Source of the DNA: Sphingomonas sp.
Lineage (GTDB): Bacteria > Pseudomonadota > Alphaproteobacteria > Sphingomonadales > Sphingomonadaceae
DNA: 64,000 nucleotides
Assembly: GCF_019746665.1 (NCBI RefSeq)
Contig: NZ_JAIERS010000003.1
Coordinates: 1-64,000, forward strand
Direction of reading: 5' to 3'
Numbering within the stretch: position 1 is the stretch's first letter; each line of letters begins with the position of its first letter. The notes under the pieces were generated by a model. The model saw nothing but the letters and a program-made list of their open reading frames with translations, ran no database searches and had not been told where the DNA came from. The position numbers and the translations under genes are program-made. Below are positions 8,212 through 17,153 of this stretch, in pieces.

Positions 8212-10341
8212 ATGGCTCGAACTTCCTCCAAACCGCTTTGGCGCCGGCGGCTGGTGCTGGCGCTGCAACTCTTGATCGGCCTGGGAATCGCGGCGGCGAT
8301 CGCCTTGGCGGTGACGGTCTATGTCGCGGTCGGCCAGCTGCCGAGCTATGACGAGCTGAAATCGTCGCCGAACGGTCAGATGATCCGCGTCCACGCCGCC
8401 GATGGCACGGTGATCGTCTCGCTCGGGCCAAGCTATGGCGAGTGGCTGCCTTATGACCGAATTCCGTCGGTGATGCGCGCGGCGATCATCGCGGTGGAGG
8501 ATCGCCGCTTCCGCCAGCATCCTGGCGTCGATCCAGTGGCGCTGGCGCGCATCACGAAGTTCGCGATCGACAATCGCGGCACCGGGCGGCGCCTCCAGGG
8601 TGCCTCGACGATCACCCAGCAGGTCGCGCGGACGATTTTCCTCTCGAACCGCTACACCGTAACCCGCAAGCTGCGCGAGGGCGTGATCGCGCTCGCGCTC
8701 GAACGCAAGTTCAGCAAGGATCAGATCCTCGAACTCTATCTGAACAAGGTTTATTTCGGCGGCGGCGCGTACGGGATCGATGCCGCGTCGCGCAAGTTCT
8801 TCGGCCACGGGGCGGATCATCTTTCGTTGTCCGAAGCGGCGATCATCGCTGGCCTCGTCAAGGCACCCTCCAACTATTCGCCGACCGCCGACATCGATGC
8901 CGCGCGCGATCGTGGCCGGGTGGTGCTGGGGCTGATGCGCGAAACCGGCGCGGTGACGCCAGAGGCGGCGGCCGCCGCCGACATCGGCGCGATCAGTTTC
9001 GTGCCCGAGCCCAAGCAGAACAGCGTGCGCTATTTCACCGATTGGGCGCTGCCCCAGCTCGACGTGCTGATCGACGAGCATCAGCGCCCGCTGGAGGTGT
9101 GGACGACGCTCGATCTCAACGCCCAGCGCGCCGCCGACACGGCGATCCGCGGCAACGCTCCGGCGGGCGTGCAGGGCGCGCTGGTCTCGCTCGATCGCGA
9201 CGGCGCGGTGCGGGCATTGGTCGGCGGCAAGGATTATGTCTCGTCGATCTATAACCGCGCGACCCAGGCGACGCGCCAGCCGGGCTCGGCGTTCAAGCTG
9301 TTCGTCTATCTGGCGGCGCTCGAAGCGGGGCATAAGCCCGACGACCAGGTGGTCGACGAGCCGGTGACGATCGACGGGTGGAGCCCACGCAACGATTCGC
9401 GCCGCAATATCGGCCAGACCACGCTGCGCACCGCTTTCGCTTATTCGATCAACACGGTCGCGGCGAAGATCGGGCAGGAAGTGGGTTTCGCGACGATCGC
9501 GGACATGGCCAAGCGCTTTGGCATCACCACGCCGATCAACACCCACCCGGCGATGGTGCTGGGCACCAGCGAGGTGCGGCTGATCGAGCTGACCCGCGCC
9601 TTCGCCTCGATCGGGAACAAGGGAGTCGCGGTAACCCCTTATGGTATAACAAAAGTTACCGCGAATGGGGTGACGATCTACGCGCATGAGGTCGATCGCA
9701 GCCACGTGCTCGTCGCCCCGTTCGTCGCCGAGGCGATGACCGATCTGCTGCAGACGGCGGTCAACACCGGCACCGGCAAGGCGGCGCAGATCGGGCGCCC
9801 GGTCGCGGGCAAGACGGGCACCACCACCTCGACCAAGGATGGCTGGTTCCTGGGCTTTTCCAGTGGCTTGACGACCGGCGTGTGGATGGGACGCGACGAT
9901 GCGCGGCCGGTCGCGGGGCTGCATGGTGGGACGGCGCCGGCGCGGGCGTTCGCCGATTACATGAAGGTCGCGGTCGCCAAGCGGCCGGTCGAACCGTTCG
10001 AAACCGGGGTGACGCTGCCCGACGCGGCGGCGGGACTTGGCGAGGAAGAGTATTTCGGCGGCCCCGACAATGGCCTGTTCGTCGGCCCCGATGGCCTCCC
10101 TCCGGCAACGGGGGGCACGCCCGGGCAGCCCGAGGACGACGCCGGGCCGCTCCCATCCCCGCCCGCGCCCCTGCCGGACAGCCGCGCGCCCGCTCCTGGC
10201 CAGTCACCGCGTGAAGGCGATCCCCAACAGCTCGATCAGGCCTGGATCGACCGTGTGCTCGGCGGGCGCGACCGGCCGCCGCGCGGCGACCAACCCCGCC
10301 CCGCCCCGCGTCAGCCGACCGAGTCGCGTCCCAACCAGTGA
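8212..10341 (+). CDS. Class A penicillin-binding protein (PBP1A family)
   Basis: 709-aa bifunctional peptidoglycan synthase. A transmembrane anchor spans about residues 14-40. The GT51 glycosyltransferase domain follows, with catalytic E96 in EDRRFRQHPGVD and the QGASTITQQVAR motif. The transpeptidase domain has S359-x-x-K362 (PGSAFK), the YSINT motif corresponding to SxN, and K534-T-G. The C-terminal ~100 residues are rich in Pro, Gly and Arg and probably disordered. It acts on the periplasmic face of the inner membrane. Its 3' end overlaps the convergent YgjP-like gene by 31 bp. Confidence 0.93.
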   Translation: MARTSSKPLWRRRLVLALQLLIGLGIAAAIALAVTVYVAVGQLPSYDELKSSPNGQMIRVHAADGTVIVSLGPSYGEWLPYDRIPSVMRAAIIAVEDRRFRQHPGVDPVALARITKFAIDNRGTGRRLQGASTITQQVARTIFLSNRYTVTRKLREGVIALALERKFSKDQILELYLNKVYFGGGAYGIDAASRKFFGHGADHLSLSEAAIIAGLVKAPSNYSPTADIDAARDRGRVVLGLMRETGAVTPEAAAAADIGAISFVPEPKQNSVRYFTDWALPQLDVLIDEHQRPLEVWTTLDLNAQRAADTAIRGNAPAGVQGALVSLDRDGAVRALVGGKDYVSSIYNRATQATRQPGSAFKLFVYLAALEAGHKPDDQVVDEPVTIDGWSPRNDSRRNIGQTTLRTAFAYSINTVAAKIGQEVGFATIADMAKRFGITTPINTHPAMVLGTSEVRLIELTRAFASIGNKGVAVTPYGITKVTANGVTIYAHEVDRSHVLVAPFVAEAMTDLLQTAVNTGTGKAAQIGRPVAGKTGTTTSTKDGWFLGFSSGLTTGVWMGRDDARPVAGLHGGTAPARAFADYMKVAVAKRPVEPFETGVTLPDAAAGLGEEEYFGGPDNGLFVGPDGLPPATGGTPGQPEDDAGPLPSPPAPLPDSRAPAPGQSPREGDPQQLDQAWIDRVLGGRDRPPRGDQPRPAPRQPTESRPNQ

Positions 10342-10994
10342 AGCCCCGCCCCTTCGCGGCGTAGCCAGGCGCGCGCGACCTCCGCATCGCGGCCGACCAG
10401 TTCGGCGACCAGCGCGTGGAAGGCCGGGCCGTGGTGCATGTGCACCCGGTGCGCCACTTCATGCGCCACGGTCGCGCGGCGGACCCGCGCGGGCGCCAGG
10501 ATCAGCCGCCAGCTATAGCGAATCGCCCCCGACGCGGCGCAGCTCCCCCAGCGGCTGCGCGGATCGCCGACCGCGACCTTGGCGACCGAGACGCCGAGTC
10601 GCGCGGCGAACTCATGCGTTTCGGCGGTGAGCACCGCCAGCGCCTCGCGCTTCAGCCAGGCGGTGACCCTTGCCGCGAGCCCCACCGCCGGCCCGCCGAC
10701 CATCAGCCGATCGCCGATCCGCTCGACCCGACGGGGGCGATCGGCGGCCCAGTCGATCGTCAGACGCGAATCGCCGAACGGGAACGACGCCCCCGGCACG
10801 AACGGCGTTGGCTGAGGCAGCCGCGCGCGCTGCGCCGCGATCCACGGCGCCTGGCTTTCCACCCATTCGAGCGCGGGGCCGAGCGCGGCGCGCTTGGGGA
10901 GCGTCAGCCGCACCGCCCCGCTCACCGGATCGACCGCGAGCCGCAGCCGCCGGGCGCCGGCGCGACGGATGATGTCGATGTCGCCCCGGGTCAC
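10311..10994 (-). CDS. YgjP-like metal-dependent hydrolase (DUF45)
   Basis: 227-aa protein of the SprT/YgjP zinc-metallopeptidase-like group. The C-terminal motif HEVAH (178-182) followed by HMHHGPAFH gives the expected metal ligands and catalytic Glu, and SRWGSCAASGAIRYSW is the family hallmark before it. Substrate is unknown. It is the last gene of a minus-strand operon SCO1-YcgN-YgjP in which each gene overlaps the next by 4 bp. Its 3' end overlaps the penicillin-binding protein gene. Confidence 0.85.
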   Translation of the reverse strand: MTRGDIDIIRRAGARRLRLAVDPVSGAVRLTLPKRAALGPALEWVESQAPWIAAQRARLPQPTPFVPGASFPFGDSRLTIDWAADRPRRVERIGDRLMVGGPAVGLAARVTAWLKREALAVLTAETHEFAARLGVSVAKVAVGDPRSRWGSCAASGAIRYSWRLILAPARVRRATVAHEVAHRVHMHHGPAFHALVAELVGRDAEVARAWLRREGAGLHWLGRDSVG

Positions 10995-11422
10995 AAGTCC
11001 CGGTCGATCAGATGATGCTCGAGATCGCCCGCGTCATCCTCGGAGATCGTCCAGCCGCGCACCGATTGGCCGGCGCGGTGGATCGCCTCGGGGTCGCCGC
11101 ACACCAGATGGTGCCATTCGGGGAGCGGCTTGCCGTCCGCGACCAGGCGATAGGCGCAGCTCGACGGCAGCCAGTCGATCGTCGCGAGCTTGGCGGGGGT
11201 CAGCCGCACGCAATCAGGGACGAAGGCGTGGCGCTGGCGGTAATTGGTGCAGCGCGCGTTGCGGCGATCGAGCAGCCGGCAGGCGACGTTGGTGGGAAAC
11301 AGCTCGCCCGTCACCTCGTCCTCCAGCTTGTGGACGCAGCATTTGCCGCAGCCGTCGCACAGCGATTCCCACTGCGCGCGGTCGAGCTTGTCGAGCGGGG
11401 TGGTTTCCCAGAAGCGGCTCAT
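10991..11422 (-). CDS. YcgN family cysteine-cluster protein (UPF0260)
   Basis: 143-aa cysteine-rich protein. The region CDGCGKCCVHKLEDEVTG, followed by further cysteines (ACRLLD, ARCTNY, PDCVRLTP), matches the YcgN/zinc- or iron-binding cluster family of unknown biochemical role. ATG at 11422 overlaps the stop of the SCO1-like gene by 4 bp, and its own stop overlaps the YgjP-like start by 4 bp, so translation is coupled. A longer in-frame upstream reading is antisense to nothing real and overlaps the SCO1 gene, so it is rejected. Confidence 0.88.
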   Translation of the reverse strand: MSRFWETTPLDKLDRAQWESLCDGCGKCCVHKLEDEVTGELFPTNVACRLLDRRNARCTNYRQRHAFVPDCVRLTPAKLATIDWLPSSCAYRLVADGKPLPEWHHLVCGDPEAIHRAGQSVRGWTISEDDAGDLEHHLIDRDL

Positions 11423-12018
11423 GCCGCCCAGCGCTTGATGTCGGCGGCGATCTCCTCCGGCCCCTTGTCGTTGGGCAGCACCGCGAGCGGCTTGCCGGCG
11501 GGATCGAACAGATAGACCGCGGTCGAATGCTCCATCAGATAGCTGCCGGGGCTGGTGCCCGGCTGCTTCTGCGCGAAGATCGCGAAATCCTTCTCCACCT
11601 TGGTGATTTCCGCCGGGGTGCCGGTGAGGCCGACGATCCGGGGGTGGAAGGCGCGGACGAACTGCTTCACCTGCGCGGGGGAATCGCGTTCGGGATCGAC
11701 CGTCACGAAGATCGGCGTCACCCGCTTGGCGAGCGCGGGCGCGTCGCGCTCGAGCAGCTTCAGCGCGCCCGCCACCTTTTGCAGATCGGTGGGGCAGACA
11801 TCGGGGCAATAGGTATAGCCGAAATAGATCACCCGGTACTGGCCGGCGAAATCGCGCTCCGAAACGCGGCGGCCATCCTGATCGACCAGATCGAGCGGCC
11901 CGCCGAGTCGCGCGCCGGCGAGCGGCGGGCTCGGCTTTTCCGGCGCCCCAGGCTGCGCCGAACAGCCAGCGAGCAGAGCGGCGGCGACGAGCGCCAGGGT
12001 ACGAAAGCACTGGTTCAT
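11419..12018 (-). CDS. SCO1/SenC family copper-binding lipoprotein
   Basis: 199-aa thioredoxin-fold protein that delivers or reduces copper for the CuA site of cytochrome c oxidase. A lipobox LLAGC gives lipidated C19, so it should be anchored in the inner membrane facing the periplasm. Copper ligands are C71 and C75 in YCPDVCP and H164 in MEHST. Length is typical. First gene of a three-gene coupled operon; no cytochrome oxidase genes are in the window. Confidence 0.93.
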   Translation of the reverse strand: MNQCFRTLALVAAALLAGCSAQPGAPEKPSPPLAGARLGGPLDLVDQDGRRVSERDFAGQYRVIYFGYTYCPDVCPTDLQKVAGALKLLERDAPALAKRVTPIFVTVDPERDSPAQVKQFVRAFHPRIVGLTGTPAEITKVEKDFAIFAQKQPGTSPGSYLMEHSTAVYLFDPAGKPLAVLPNDKGPEEIAADIKRWAA

Positions 12019-12077
12019 GGGGCGGGCTTGATCCTATATCGCTGCCGATCCACGGCGCTTTAGGGACGAGAGAGACG

Positions 12078-12668
12078 ATGCGGAAGATGTTGGGGCTGAT
12101 GCTGCTGCTCGCAAGCGCGCCGGCGATGGCGCAGCTGGGCCAGTCGGACGGCTATAAGTTCCTGGAGGCGGTGAAGGACGCCAAGGGCGCCGAGGCGACC
12201 GAGCTGCTGACCAAGCCCGGCACGACCGTGATCAACCACAAGGATTACAACAGCGGCGAAACCGCGCTGCACATCGTCGCCAAGCGCGGCGACGCGCTGT
12301 GGACGCGCTTCCTGCTGCAAAAGGGCGCCGATCCCAATGCCCGCGACGGGCGCGGCAACACCCCGATGCTGGTGGCGATAACGGTGGGCGCGAGCGATCT
12401 GGTGCCGATCCTGATCGCGGGCAAGGCCAATGTGAACCTGGCCAACCAATCGGGCGAAACCCCGCTGATCCGCGCGGTGCAGCGCCGCGACGTGCAGCTG
12501 GTGGGCGTGCTGCTGAAGGCCGGCGCCAATCCCGACCAGCCCGACAATCTCGCCGGACGTTCGGCGCGCGACTATGCGATCGACGATAAACGCTACCCCC
12601 AGCTCGCCGAGGCGTTCAAGGATGTTCCGAAGCGTAGCAGCCGGGGCGTGGCGGGGCCGACGCCCTGA
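12078..12668 (+). CDS. Secreted ankyrin-repeat protein
   Basis: 196-aa protein with a signal peptide (MRKMLGLMLLLASAPAMA, cleavage before QLG) and about four ankyrin repeats between residues 50 and 175. Recognisable repeat cores are GETALHIVAKRGD, GNTPMLVAITVGA, GETPLIRAVQRRD and NLAGRSARDYA. Probably a periplasmic protein-interaction module; the partner is unknown. Divergent from the SCO1 operon with a 59-bp gap. Confidence 0.85.
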   Translation: MRKMLGLMLLLASAPAMAQLGQSDGYKFLEAVKDAKGAEATELLTKPGTTVINHKDYNSGETALHIVAKRGDALWTRFLLQKGADPNARDGRGNTPMLVAITVGASDLVPILIAGKANVNLANQSGETPLIRAVQRRDVQLVGVLLKAGANPDQPDNLAGRSARDYAIDDKRYPQLAEAFKDVPKRSSRGVAGPTP

Positions 12669-12774
12669 GGGGGAGAGGCTTTCCGCGCTGTGGCTGACGG
12701 GCCGGGATGGGGTGGGAGGCGGAACGGCGGCTTTTAGCCGACCACCCAAGTCATCAGGCGATCGGGAGGGCGCA

Positions 12775-13101
12775 ATGAAAATACCGGCTGTTGCGGCGAT
12801 TTGCGCCGTCGCCGTCTCAGCATGTTCCGGAAAAGCTTCGGATACACTCCCGCCACTTCCGACAATCGAGAAGGCAACACTTGCCTACGCAGACTGTGTC
12901 GATATTGCCGCGCGGAAGCTGGCGTCTCAAATGGACGGCGTAGATGTTCTCGCGAAACGAGCAGTCGATGGTTGTCGGGATTTACGAGAAAAGGCGCTGG
13001 CTTTAAAAGGTGTACCAGTAATTTTCCCGACGGTTGCTGAATACGATGCCACGCACTTCGGCCTCGCTAAGCAGGCTATCGAGAATTCTCGCGCAAAATA
13101 G
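12775..13101 (+). CDS. Small lipoprotein of unknown function
   Basis: 108-aa protein with a lipoprotein signal (AVAVSAC, lipidated cysteine about residue 19). GGGAGGG six nt before ATG 12775 supports this start over longer frames. The mature part contains three more cysteines and is more polar and less GC-rich in its DNA than neighbours, suggesting a recently acquired or fast-evolving gene. I do not recognise the family. Confidence 0.65.
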   Translation: MKIPAVAAICAVAVSACSGKASDTLPPLPTIEKATLAYADCVDIAARKLASQMDGVDVLAKRAVDGCRDLREKALALKGVPVIFPTVAEYDATHFGLAKQAIENSRAK

Positions 13102-13185
13102 CAGGTGTCCGCGCGTCTGGTTTGGGCTGGCAATCTCGCGATGCTAAGTGTCCAGCTTTTGCAGGCGAAAGCAGCCATTCCCTCC

Positions 13186-13204
13186 CTCTCCCTCGAAGGG
13201 AGAG
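13186..13204. repeat. CTCTCCCT palindrome
   Basis: CTCTCCCT, CGA, AGGGAGAG. Another member of the C/G-rich intergenic palindrome family also found at 20892, 21959 and 28021. Located 85 bp past the lipoprotein stop. Confidence 0.5.
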
Positions 13205-13322
13205 GATAGCGAAGCTTGGAGAGGGTGAGCGGTGCCGCGCGCATGGCCGACCCCAAACTCCCCAAGGGCAAGCGGGAAGGTCCACGGACAGCGGGGCGAT
13301 CATCCCTGCGATTCGCTCCCCG

Positions 13323-13340
13323 TTATCCACGTTATCCACA
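13323..13340 (+). promoter_or_regulatory. Two adjacent DnaA-box-like 9-mers
   Basis: TTATCCACG (13323-13331) is followed directly by TTATCCACA (13332-13340); the latter is a perfect match to the DnaA consensus TTATNCACA and the former differs at one base. They are in a gene-free region. There is no AT-rich unwinding element or wider box array, so this is not a complete origin. Confidence 0.4.
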
Positions 13341-13878
13341 GGCTGGCCCCCGCCTTTTATGCTTGGGGCGACTCGGCGCGCGTGACAAGCTCTGGGCATA
13401 GGCCAAGCGGTCGAGCGGACGGAAACGGAAGCAAGATCAAGGGCTTATACCTGGAAATAGCAGGTGCTGGGCGCGGCGAGAGCCTTGGTCGGCGCGGCGA
13501 AATCCGGGGGAATGCCGGGAAGCTGGCGCGGCGGGTGCAAGCCCAAGGCGGATGGCGAAACGGCATTCGGCAAAGCCGGCAAGCGCCATTTTTTGACGAG
13601 AGTGGCGGGAGTCCAAGCTTTGCGATCGTTCGCGGCTGCCAGCCGGGGCCTTCGGGTCTCGACCGACGGACGAGAGCGGTGACGGCGCCCATCGGCCGCG
13701 AGGCCGCGCTGGGTCGCCATGCCGCCGAAACCAGATGGCGGCGCCCGGACCGAATATCCCTCGGGATGCGCGGCGCGGGAGACGCCAACGAAGTCCGGCG
13801 ACAGGGGGTCGATCGCGAGATCGGCCCCCATTTTCTTGGTGGCCGGCGCGGCAAGCATCGCCGGCACGGCCCGCGGCG

Positions 13879-14601
13879 TTACGCCCCGCTCGCCGCCCCG
13901 ATCAGCGCGAGCACATCGGCGATCAGCTTGTCCATCGCCGCGCGCGCGGCGGCGGGATCGCACGCCATGATCGCGTGGCGCACCGCGTCATGCTGTTCCA
14001 GGCTGGCGCTATGCCCCTTGATCCGGTTGGTGAAGCGGATCGAGCTGTGGAGCGCGCTCGCGACGACCGGCTCGAACTGCGCGAAAAAGGGATTGTCGGC
14101 CGCCTGGAGGATCGCGACGTGGAAGGCGATGTCAGCGCCGAGCACATCGTCGTCGCCGCGCTCGGCCGCGACCATCCGGCGGAAACCGCGCTCGATCCCG
14201 GCGCGGCGCAGGTCATCGGCGCGTTCGGCGGCGAGCGCGGCGGCGGCGGGCTCGATCGCGTGGCGCAGCTCGGTGAATTCGCGCAGCAGCCGCCGCGAGA
14301 ATTTGCGCTCCATCAGCCAGCGCAGCACATCGGCATCGAGCAAGCTCCACGCGCTCGCCGGCTGCACCACGGTTCCCTGGCGCGGGCGGGCGCTGAGCAG
14401 GCCCTTGGCGGTGAGCATCTTCACCGCCTCACGCGTCACCGATCGGCTGACGCCATAGTCCCGCGACAGGTCCGCCTCGGTCGGGAAATCGCGTTCCTCG
14501 TACGTACCCGTCACGATCGCGCGGCCGAGCGTGTCGAGCATCCCGTAGGTAAGGTTCCGGCCAAGAATCGGGGCTGCCGCCCGGTCAAAACTCATTGCCA
14601 T
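13879..14601 (-). CDS. GntR family (FadR/FCD) transcriptional regulator
   Basis: 240-aa regulator with an N-terminal winged helix (about 15-80, including PTEADLSRDYGVSRSVTREAVK) and a C-terminal all-helical FCD ligand-binding domain with metal-binding histidines (for example H in FHVAILQA and QHDAVRHAI). The resemblance to DgoR-type regulators and its place at the end of the galactonate-type operon make it the likely repressor of that operon; effector is inferred. ATG 14601 or 14595 are both possible starts; neither has a strong Shine-Dalgarno. Confidence 0.85.
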   Translation of the reverse strand: MAMSFDRAAAPILGRNLTYGMLDTLGRAIVTGTYEERDFPTEADLSRDYGVSRSVTREAVKMLTAKGLLSARPRQGTVVQPASAWSLLDADVLRWLMERKFSRRLLREFTELRHAIEPAAAALAAERADDLRRAGIERGFRRMVAAERGDDDVLGADIAFHVAILQAADNPFFAQFEPVVASALHSSIRFTNRIKGHSASLEQHDAVRHAIMACDPAAARAAMDKLIADVLALIGAASGA

Positions 14602-14667
14602 GCTGCAACGTCGCGCAGATGCGCGTGGCTTGCAATGGGGCAAGACGGTCGCGCGCGAACCACGGCG

Positions 14668-15300
14668 TCAGCTCGGCATCGCGCGCCACGCCTCGACCAG
14701 CGCGCGCGCCCGGCCCGCGACCAGCTCGGCGGTGTCCCCCGCGCGGTAGAGCGCGCCGCCGACGCCGATCCCCGCCGCCCCGGCGCCAAGCCATTCGGCG
14801 AGCGTCTCGGCGTTGGTGCCGCCCACCGCCCAGAACGGCGTGCCGGCGGGCAGCACCTCGCGCACCGCCTTCAGATGCGCGGTGCCGAGCGTTCCCGCCG
14901 GAAACAGCTTCAGCGCCTTCGCCCCGGCGGCCAATGCGATGAACGCCTCGCTCGGGGTGAGGCAGCCGGGGAGCAGATCGAGCCCCAGCGCCACCCCGCG
15001 CGCGATCACCGCCGCGTCGGTATTGGGCGTCACCATCAGCCGCGCGCCGGTGCCGGCGAGCGCCTCGGCCGCCTCGACCGTCAGCACCGTGCCGCCGCCG
15101 ATCAGCGCGGTACGGCCGAACTCGGCCTGAAGCCGGGCGATGCTCGTCGTCGGCTCGGGCGAGTTGAACGGCACCTCGATCGCGCGGATGCCGGCCTCGA
15201 TCAGCGCGCGGCCGATCGCGGGCGCCTCGGCGGGGGTGAGACCGCGCAGGATCGCGACGATCGGCGGCGCGCCCTGGGCGAGCAGATCGGCGAGCGTCAT
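14668..15300 (-). CDS. dgoA: 2-dehydro-3-deoxy-6-phosphogalactonate aldolase
   Basis: 210-aa KDPG/KDPGal aldolase. It cleaves 2-keto-3-deoxy-6-phosphogalactonate to pyruvate and glyceraldehyde-3-phosphate. The Schiff-base lysine is K131 in ALKLFPA, the catalytic glutamate E42 in IEVPFNSP. Choice of the galactose over the gluconate epimer rests on the adjacent DgoK-type kinase. Overlaps dgoK by 4 bp. Cytoplasmic. Confidence 0.88.
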   Translation of the reverse strand: MTLADLLAQGAPPIVAILRGLTPAEAPAIGRALIEAGIRAIEVPFNSPEPTTSIARLQAEFGRTALIGGGTVLTVEAAEALAGTGARLMVTPNTDAAVIARGVALGLDLLPGCLTPSEAFIALAAGAKALKLFPAGTLGTAHLKAVREVLPAGTPFWAVGGTNAETLAEWLGAGAAGIGVGGALYRAGDTAELVAGRARALVEAWRAMPS

Positions 15301-16154
15301 CGGCTTTCCTCCAGCAATTCGAGCCCAGCGATCACGCAGGCGTCGCCGTCGAGCGTGCGATGGGCACGGCCCTGATGGTCGCAGGCGCGGGCATAGGCGT
15401 CGGTCAAGCCGGGCGCGCCGATCAGCGTCACCGCCGCGCCATCACCGGCGGCGGCGAGTTCGTGGCCGATCAGCAGCCCCGAGAGATAACCCTTGGCCCA
15501 GCCCGGAGTCCGCCCCTCGCGCAATTGCGCGGCGCGCGCCGCGAACAGCGCGCCGAGCAGATCGCGGTCTCGCGCGCGGTCGAGCCCGGCGGCGAAGCCC
15601 TCCGCCTCGCCGCTCGCCGCGCCCGGCAGCCGGGTCAGCGTCGATTGCTGGAGCAGCGCGTAGAGCTCGCCGGTGAAGAAGGTGCGGAACGCGCGGACCA
15701 CGCCATCCTCCAGCCACGCCCATTTGCTGTGGGTGCCGGGGTGGACGATCAGCTGGCGCCCGTGCGCGAGCGCGGGATCAAGCGCCAGCGCGCCGAAAAT
15801 CTGCGTCTCCTCGCCGCGCATCACGTCGGGCGCGGCGCCCGGCGGCATCGCCAGCCCGGCGGCGATCGTGAGCGGCTGGCCCGCGAGCGTCAACCGCGCC
15901 GCGCCCGCCGCCCAGGCGGCGCGATCGGCGGGGCAATCGACATAGGGCACCTCGTGCAGCGCCCCGCGCGCGCCGACCATCCCGGCGAGCCGCACCGGCG
16001 CGGTGCCCGCCCAATCGCCCAACGCCTCCCGCAGCGCATCGGCGGCGGGCGCTTCGAGCGCGCCGATTCCCGGCCCGTCGCGCCGCGTCCAGCCGCCCTG
16101 CCCATCGGCGCGGAACAGCCGCAGCCGGCTGGTGCCCCAGTCGCCCAGGATCAC
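15297..16154 (-). CDS. dgoK: 2-dehydro-3-deoxygalactonokinase
   Basis: 285-aa DgoK-family kinase that phosphorylates 2-keto-3-deoxygalactonate at C6. Opening residues LGDWGTSRLRLF form the phosphate-binding beginning, and the later VHPGTHSKWAWL and TFFTGELYALL segments are typical of DgoK. The start is a GTG at 16154 whose bases overlap the stop of the upstream SMP-30 gene (4-bp overlap); the ATG-free beginning is fixed by homology to the conserved N-terminus. Coupled translation on both sides. Confidence 0.88.
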   Translation of the reverse strand: MILGDWGTSRLRLFRADGQGGWTRRDGPGIGALEAPAADALREALGDWAGTAPVRLAGMVGARGALHEVPYVDCPADRAAWAAGAARLTLAGQPLTIAAGLAMPPGAAPDVMRGEETQIFGALALDPALAHGRQLIVHPGTHSKWAWLEDGVVRAFRTFFTGELYALLQQSTLTRLPGAASGEAEGFAAGLDRARDRDLLGALFAARAAQLREGRTPGWAKGYLSGLLIGHELAAAGDGAAVTLIGAPGLTDAYARACDHQGRAHRTLDGDACVIAGLELLEESR

Positions 16155-17005
16155 AGCGCCACCTTCGGCGCGGCGAAGCCCGGCACCGCCACCTCGAACG
16201 CGAACAGCCCGCCGGCGTGCGGGTGCGCGGCGGGATCGAGCCCGATCGCGGCGCTCGTGACATAAGCGGTGCGCAAATCGCGCCCGCCGAGCGCGAGCTT
16301 GGTCGGCTGCGCGCAGGGCAGCGCGACTCGGTCGGTTCGCTGGCCCGCGGGCGAATAGCGCACCGCCGCCGCCCCGCCCCACAGCGCCACCCACAGCCCC
16401 CCTTCGGCATCGCAGACGATGCCATCGGGATGCCCCTCGCTCGGCGCGATCTCGGCGAAGCGCGTGCCCGGCCCCAGCCCGCCATCGTCGTGCAAGGCGT
16501 GGCGCCAGATGATCCCGGCGAGCGTATCGACGTGATAGAGCCACGCGCCATCGGGGCTCACCGCCGGGCCGTTGGTGATCACGCAGCCCCCGGCGAGCGG
16601 CTCGGGCGCGGCGGCGCCGTGGCGGTAGCACCAGATGCGCCCGGTCGCGTCGCGCTCGCCATCGTGCATCGTGCCGAACCACAGCCGGCCGGCGCGATCG
16701 ACGCAGCCATCATTGGTGCGATCCCCGGGCGTCGCCGGCACGGCGACGAGCGGCGTCAGGCCCGTTTCCGGGCGGAAGCCAAACAGCTGCAAGTCGCTGC
16801 CGATCACCAGACCGCCATCATCGGCCGCGACGACGAAGCTCGGCTGGCCGCCCAAGGGGAAACTGTTGCGCGCGCCGCCCTCGGGCGTGAAGCGGTGGAG
16901 CACCCCCTGCTTGATGTCGACGAACCACAGCCAGCCGCGCTCGGGCACCCATAGCGGCCCCTCGCCCAGGCGCGCGCCAACCGACCAGACCAATTCAGCT
17001 TTCAT
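16151..17005 (-). CDS. SMP-30/gluconolactonase family lactonase
   Basis: 284-aa six-bladed beta-propeller lactonase. Family landmarks are LGEGPLWVPERGWLWFVD near the N-terminus, the metal-binding Asn/Asp residues in RTNDGCVDRAGRLWFGTM (about residues 96-113), and HPDGIVCDAEGGLWVAL. In this operon the likely substrate is galactono-1,4-lactone, upstream of KDGal kinase and KDPGal aldolase. It is the first gene of the four-gene operon. Galactose dehydrogenase and galactonate dehydratase are not in the window. Confidence 0.85.
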   Translation of the reverse strand: MKAELVWSVGARLGEGPLWVPERGWLWFVDIKQGVLHRFTPEGGARNSFPLGGQPSFVVAADDGGLVIGSDLQLFGFRPETGLTPLVAVPATPGDRTNDGCVDRAGRLWFGTMHDGERDATGRIWCYRHGAAAPEPLAGGCVITNGPAVSPDGAWLYHVDTLAGIIWRHALHDDGGLGPGTRFAEIAPSEGHPDGIVCDAEGGLWVALWGGAAAVRYSPAGQRTDRVALPCAQPTKLALGGRDLRTAYVTSAAIGLDPAAHPHAGGLFAFEVAVPGFAAPKVAL

Positions 17006-17153
17006 CGGCCATGCCTTACGCTAGTTGCCCGCGCTGGCCCATATAGCATTCTGAATTTCCTCACGAATCGCGCGACGGCGTCAACCGCCGCGTCCGCTTG
17101 ATCCGGACCGCGCTTTGCGCCAGCTTCGGCTGGCCGCCACGAAAGGAATTTCC

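Larger units (their letters stand above)
13102..13878. other. 777-bp region without a supported gene
   Basis: Convergent spacer between the lipoprotein gene and the GntR regulator gene. Holds a palindrome at 13186-13204 and two adjacent DnaA-box-like sequences at 13323-13340. Open frames exist on both strands but have arginine/proline-rich shadow compositions and no recognisable domain. A degenerate gene in 13450-13860 cannot be excluded. Confidence 0.45.

Noticed and set aside
9640..9665. AT-rich patch inside the penicillin-binding protein gene as an internal promoter
   Set aside because: Reading frame and transpeptidase motifs continue through it, and no gene starts downstream on the same strand within 2 kb.
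13323..13340. DnaA-box pair considered as chromosome origin
   Set aside because: Only two boxes, no AT-rich unwinding region, and no typical alphaproteobacterial origin genes nearby.
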